Notes under the pieces: generated by a model
The model's input: the letters and a program-made list of their open reading frames with translations, nothing else
Told to the model about the DNA's origin: nothing
The model's database searches: none
Source: Prevotella veroralis DSM 19559 = JCM 6290
Lineage (GTDB): Bacteria; Bacteroidota; Bacteroidia; Bacteroidales; Bacteroidaceae
Length of the DNA stretch: 64,000 nt
Assembly: GCF_000377625.1 (NCBI RefSeq)
Contig: NZ_KB898326.1
Location: forward strand, 124,001-188,000
Direction of reading: 5' to 3'
Program-made: the position numbers and the translations under genes
Shown: in pieces, positions 60,575 to 64,000 of the stretch
How the letters are laid out: each line of letters opens with the position of its first letter
Numbering within the stretch: the first letter of the stretch is position 1

Positions 60575-61330
60575 TCAATCACGATGTATCACACTACCAC
60601 TGCCTTGATGCGTGGCAAGAACTAATACTTCTGCCACTTGCACATGTGCTGGAGCCGATGCAGCATAGTATGCCACATCAGCAATATCAGCCCCTGTTAG
60701 GGGTTGAATACCTCTATATACTCCATCCGCACGAGCGTCATCTCCATGGAAACGAACATTTGAGAAGTGGGTCTCTACAAGTCCCGGTTTGATATTCGTA
60801 ACACGTATATTGGTTGAAGCAAGGTCTATCCTTAATCCATCAGTGAAGGTTTTCACTGCTGCTTTCGTTGCACAATAGACATTCCCGTTAGCATAGGCTG
60901 CATCGCCAGCAACCGACCCTATATTAATAATGTGTCCGCTATTGCGTTGCACCATACGTGGGGTAACGAGGCGAGTCATGGTCAGTAAGCCCTTAATATT
61001 CGTATCAATCATAGTCTCCCAATCGTCCCAACGCCCTTCATAAGCAGGTTCCAAGCCAAGAGCCAAGCCCGCATTATTAATCAAGACATCAATCTGTTGC
61101 CATTCATCCGATAGACTCTCAATAGCTTTCGTGGCAGCTGCTCGGTTCCTAACATCAAATGCCAAGGCAAGAACTTTTGCTCCTTCTGCCTCCAGTTTCT
61201 TCCTTAGTTCGGCAAGAAGAGGTGCTCTTCTGCCTGTGATAATCACGTTATACCCACCTTGAGCAAACCGATGGGCACAAGCCTCACCGATACCACTTGT
61301 TGCTCCAGTTACTAATACTGTTTTCTTCAT
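60575..61330 (-). CDS. Short-chain dehydrogenase/reductase (YdfG-like)
   Basis: 251 residues. NADP-binding TGATSGIGEA and TGRR, NNAGLALG, and the Ser-Tyr-Lys triad with Tyr/Lys in YCATKAAVKTF. The sequence layout resembles YdfG, which oxidises L-allo-threonine and 3-hydroxy acids; the substrate here is not proven. Third gene of an EamA-EamA-SDR operon, 29 nt after the second transporter gene. Confidence 0.88.
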   Translation of the reverse strand: MKKTVLVTGATSGIGEACAHRFAQGGYNVIITGRRAPLLAELRKKLEAEGAKVLALAFDVRNRAAATKAIESLSDEWQQIDVLINNAGLALGLEPAYEGRWDDWETMIDTNIKGLLTMTRLVTPRMVQRNSGHIINIGSVAGDAAYANGNVYCATKAAVKTFTDGLRIDLASTNIRVTNIKPGLVETHFSNVRFHGDDARADGVYRGIQPLTGADIADVAYYAASAPAHVQVAEVLVLATHQGSGSVIHRD

Positions 61331-61359
61331 ATATTTGTTTATTAAGACGTTATCATCGG

Positions 61360-62235
61360 TTATTTGTTTGACACCGCAACCCCAATTAAGATCAAGGCAC
61401 TACCCATGTAGGCTATTGCCGTCATAGGTTCACTTAGGAAGATAGCACTTGCCACGACTGTTGTTATTGGGTTCAGATATTGATAGTTAGACGCTGTCAT
61501 CACTCCAAGTCGTGCAATGACAACCGTCCACAAAGCGAAGCATAAGAACGAAGCAATTAGTCCTAAGAACAAGAGATTGAGCACCACTTTGGGTGTCATA
61601 AGCATAGAGAACGTTGCTGTCCATGGATCGATTAGGAACATCGGGAGCACTGTCACGAGTCCATAAAAGAATATTTTACGGGTGATGAACACGGCTGAAT
61701 ACTTGCTTGAAACAGCCTTCATCAATATCGAATAGACCGCCCAACACACCGCAGTAAGCAGTGCCAAGAGGTCGCCCCAAGGGTTCAGATGCAGGATAAA
61801 ACTACCATTGAAGATCACTATTCCTACACCCAGAAGGGCTATTAACGAGCCCGTTATCAACGTCCAAGTTGCTTTAATGCTCTTCACGAAGACGATCCCG
61901 AGGATCACAGTTATTAGTGGAGAAGTAGACGTAATAAAGCTTACGTTGTTCACATAAGTTAGTCCGACGGCAGAGTTCTCAGCGACAAAGAAGAGCGAAC
62001 CACCCGTTATTCCGAGTAAGAGCATGAGCCCTTCATCGCGCCAGCTATCGGCGAATAGCTTTCGAGGAGAGATAAACCAAATAGCGACATAAGCGATAAG
62101 GAATCGCAGAAAGAATATCTCCGAAGGGGTGAGACCACTATTATACAAGACCTTAGTATTTACAAAGGTTGTGCCCCAAACAGCGACCGCTCCCACTGCT
62201 ATTAAGTGCCATAAAAGCTTCTGGTTCATAATCAT
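61360..62235 (-). CDS. EamA/DMT superfamily transporter
   Basis: 291 residues with ten membrane helices in two EamA repeats (first about 8-145, second about 155-290). Family marks are FVNTKVLYNSGLTPSEIFFLRF (here VLYNSGLTPSEIFFLRF) and the C-terminal NYQYLNPITTVVASAIFLSEP. Members move small metabolites such as amino acids; the substrate is unknown. It lies 7 nt after the upstream EamA gene and probably works in the same operon, not necessarily on the same substrate. Alternative ATG two codons inside. Confidence 0.88.
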   Translation of the reverse strand: MIMNQKLLWHLIAVGAVAVWGTTFVNTKVLYNSGLTPSEIFFLRFLIAYVAIWFISPRKLFADSWRDEGLMLLLGITGGSLFFVAENSAVGLTYVNNVSFITSTSPLITVILGIVFVKSIKATWTLITGSLIALLGVGIVIFNGSFILHLNPWGDLLALLTAVCWAVYSILMKAVSSKYSAVFITRKIFFYGLVTVLPMFLIDPWTATFSMLMTPKVVLNLLFLGLIASFLCFALWTVVIARLGVMTASNYQYLNPITTVVASAIFLSEPMTAIAYMGSALILIGVAVSNK

Positions 62236-62242
62236 GTATAGT

Positions 62243-63160
62243 CTACGTGGTGAAGTATTTGTGTAAAGGATTGGCTATCTTGCGCCCTTTAGTGATGAGT
62301 ATTAGCACCGAACTAATGATGAGTACGGAACCTATCACTACTGTTGTAGTGAGCGGTTCGCCCATCAGTGCGATGCCGATAGTCATGGCTGTCAAGGGCT
62401 CGAAAGCCCCAAGTATGGCGACACTGGCCGAATCGATCAAGGTTAAGGATCGAACGAGAGTAACGTTACTGATAGTAGTTGGTACGAGACCGAGTAATAT
62501 CAATGAAAGCAGCGAACTGATATCTGTTATCTTCTGCACGCCTCCCGTGGTAAAAGATGAGTACAACATCAAGAAGAGCATAGCGATGAAGAAGATGTAA
62601 AAATTCACCTTCAACGCCGGTAACTTACTAACGCGCATGTGTGGAAAGATAACCATGTAGATGGCATAAAGCAATCCGGACGACATAGCAAGGACAACGC
62701 CTAACATCGACTTAACATTTCCTGTTTGTCCAATACCACCCAGAAAGAACACGCCAAGGATAGCCAGAACGATGGCAGAGACGATCCTTAACGTCACTTT
62801 CTCATGGTAGAAGAGGATGAGAAGAACCTCTGTCCAAACGGGATAAGAGAACAGTAAGGTTGTAGCAACGCCTCCCGGCATATACTCATAACTACTGAAC
62901 AGTGCCACAGCAGATACTGAATACATCAGTGAAAGGAATGCTAATCGCAATCCATCTCCCCATCTCAAGTGCAAGTTCTGACGCCTCCAAAGAAGGAAGC
63001 CCATCATAAACAAACAGCCGAAGGCGAAGCGATAAATGAGTACAGAAGGCAACTCCATTCCTGCTTCCATCACTGGAATGGAGAACAGGGGGATAGTTCC
63101 GAAGGTGATAGCAGACAGACTGGCATAACCGTAACCCTTGATGTTTGAGGATGTATTCAC
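62243..63160 (-). CDS. EamA/DMT superfamily transporter, GTG start
   Basis: 305 residues and ten predicted helices in two EamA repeats. The first codon is GTG at 63160 (MNTSSNIKGYGYASLSA); this is preferred because the next ATG lies after the first helix. First gene of the EamA-EamA-SDR operon. Motifs GVATTLLFSYPVWTEVLL and AFEPLTAMTIGIALMGEPLT are typical. Substrate unknown. Confidence 0.86.
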   Translation of the reverse strand: MNTSSNIKGYGYASLSAITFGTIPLFSIPVMEAGMELPSVLIYRFAFGCLFMMGFLLWRRQNLHLRWGDGLRLAFLSLMYSVSAVALFSSYEYMPGGVATTLLFSYPVWTEVLLILFYHEKVTLRIVSAIVLAILGVFFLGGIGQTGNVKSMLGVVLAMSSGLLYAIYMVIFPHMRVSKLPALKVNFYIFFIAMLFLMLYSSFTTGGVQKITDISSLLSLILLGLVPTTISNVTLVRSLTLIDSASVAILGAFEPLTAMTIGIALMGEPLTTTVVIGSVLIISSVLILITKGRKIANPLHKYFTT

Positions 63161-63308
63161 TACTTATTGTGTATGTTTTAGATAATCGTTTACACTTGCA
63201 AAAGTACTCATTTTATTGCAAAGAGGCTAATGAAAGGATAAGAAAAGATGTATTGGAATGGGAGTAAAAAGCACTCATCTAATAGCACCGAACCAAAGGT
63301 GACAAAGA

Positions 63309-63396
63309 AAGAGACGCCCTTCTCCATTTGAAGAGGGCGTTTCTTCGATGTGAAGAAAGCCTCTCTTTGAATCAAGGAAACGCCCTCTTCAAATCA
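63309..63396. repeat. 22-bp tandem repeat array, 4 units
   Basis: Units begin at 63309, 63331, 63353 and 63375, all exactly 22 bp: AAGAGACGCCCTTCT, AAGAGGGCGTTTCTT, AAGAAAGCCTCTCTT and AGGAAACGCCCTCTT plus 7-nt spacers. The array sits in the divergent gap between the EamA operon and the phosphatase gene. Confidence 0.82.
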
Positions 63397-63409
63397 AGAG
63401 GATACCCCA

Positions 63410-63553
63410 AAGTAGGGACAGACGCCCTCGTCTGTCCGCCCAAGTTGGATATTTTTGATAGAAAGAATATGTCATTAGGACAATATGTCCTTATGTCATT
63501 TTGTCTTAAAACCATGTTGAGAAGCGGAAAGACGAGGGCATCTGTCCTCACTT
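63410..63553. repeat. TAGGGAC nested palindrome element, 144 bp
   Basis: Left arm 63410-63438, right arm 63525-63553 (reverse complement with a few changes). The arms are close to those at 40181-40323; the 86-nt interior is not obviously similar, although both are nearly the same length. The rest of the gap to 63766 is A+T-rich with no gene. Confidence 0.7.
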
Positions 63554-63766
63554 TGAGTATTCTTTTTGATTATTAACTACTTACACTTAAAGTATTCACG
63601 ATTAACTTTACCTATTATAAATAGGTAATTATCTCAATAAAAATAACGCTTATCTCAGTTTTTTTTCGTTACTTTGTCAACTCAAAAGTATTAGTCAGAC
63701 GCGTTACAATAGATACTATTCACAATGCGTCGGAAAATCATATAACAATAAAGAAAAGTAACAACT

Positions 63767-64000
63767 ATGTGCAAGACAACAAACAACAAGAAGCGAATCT
63801 TATTCATTTGTCTAGGGAATATATGCCGTTCTCCAGCGGCACATGCCGTTATGCAGCATTTAGTAGACAAACGGGGATGTAGCAATCAGTATGAGATTGA
63901 CTCGGCAGGGATAGGCGATTGGCATGTTGGACAGCTCCCCGACAAGCGCATGAGAGAGCACGGAAAGAGGCGAGGATACGATGTGAACCACCATGCAAGG
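63767..64000 (+). CDS. Low-molecular-weight protein-tyrosine phosphatase, 5' part
   Basis: 78 codons to the window edge with no stop. The N-terminal P-loop is complete: C15 LGNIC R21 S in FICLGNICRSPAAHAVM, the CX5R(S) signature, followed by DSAGIGDWHVGQLPDKRMREHG, which is typical of bacterial LMW-PTPs of about 150-160 residues. The enzyme dephosphorylates tyrosine in proteins, in many species tied to capsule and exopolysaccharide control. The catalytic C-terminal Asp (in DP) is outside the window. Short N-terminal extension of about 9 basic residues before the first strand. Confidence 0.93.
   Translation, partial: MCKTTNNKKRILFICLGNICRSPAAHAVMQHLVDKRGCSNQYEIDSAGIGDWHVGQLPDKRMREHGKRRGYDVNHHAR

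Overview
The window looks like a chromosomal segment of a Bacteroidota bacterium, most likely a Prevotella. The grounds are an A+T-rich genome, the Bacteroidota promoter signature (TTTG, about 20 nt, TAnnTTTG) before many genes, few Shine-Dalgarno sequences, Bacteroidota-specific families (DUF2723, DUF4112, a PorE-like type IX secretion lipoprotein, a C10 cysteine peptidase with a type IX sorting tail) and many short palindromic or tandem repeats between genes. The genus is inferred from gene content. I saw no rRNA, tRNA, phage, insertion sequence or CRISPR array.

Layout. 1-6368: the first codons of a DUF2723 membrane protein, yaaA plus a small protein, and a gmd-fcl-prolyl oligopeptidase operon (GDP-fucose synthesis). 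7030-13341: hybrid cluster protein, a short AraC-type regulator followed by an M49 peptidase, and an FAD dehydrogenase of the COG2509 type. 14016-22320: an FMN-binding/4Fe-4S membrane protein, the complete glycine cleavage operon gcvT-gcvH-gcvPA-gcvPB-lpd, a structured 6S-like RNA with its own promoter and terminator, and riboflavin synthase. 22869-28209: a LytS/LytTR two-component pair, pheT and a YebC protein. 28572-39920 (all minus strand): cmk, a capsule-export lipoprotein, then glmS, purF, carA and carB (glmS, purF and carA each carry a glutaminase domain), a lipoprotein and a SanA-like protein. 41050-49269: an AlkD-like protein, two very small genes (27 and 39 codons), an acidic hypothetical protein, the secreted C10 peptidase, a HAD phosphatase and a DmeF-type cation transporter. 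49311-64000: a plug-only TonB-type protein, mutS2, a PorE-like lipoprotein, an RsmF-like methyltransferase, thyA-folA, a Cys-rich periplasmic protein, a DUF4112 protein, an SDR and two EamA transporters in one operon, and the start of a low-molecular-weight phosphatase.

How genes work together. gmd and fcl make GDP-L-fucose for surface glycans, and a Wza-like lipoprotein nearby exports polysaccharide. The glycine cleavage operon and thyA-folA meet in one-carbon folate metabolism. glmS, purF and carAB draw on the same glutamine pool. The PorE-like lipoprotein belongs to the machine that would export the C10 peptidase.

The most unusual layer is intergenic. Six arrays share one 22-bp tandem unit (a 15-nt imperfect palindrome plus a 7-nt spacer), and a seventh array has the same 22-bp period but a different sequence. 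A 102-bp element occurs three times and aligns without gaps. A nested inverted-repeat element has 27-29-bp arms that are themselves palindromic. A 93-bp module occurs twice. A 44-45-bp tandem array lies just before the C10 peptidase. All coordinates, alignments and folds were worked out by eye.
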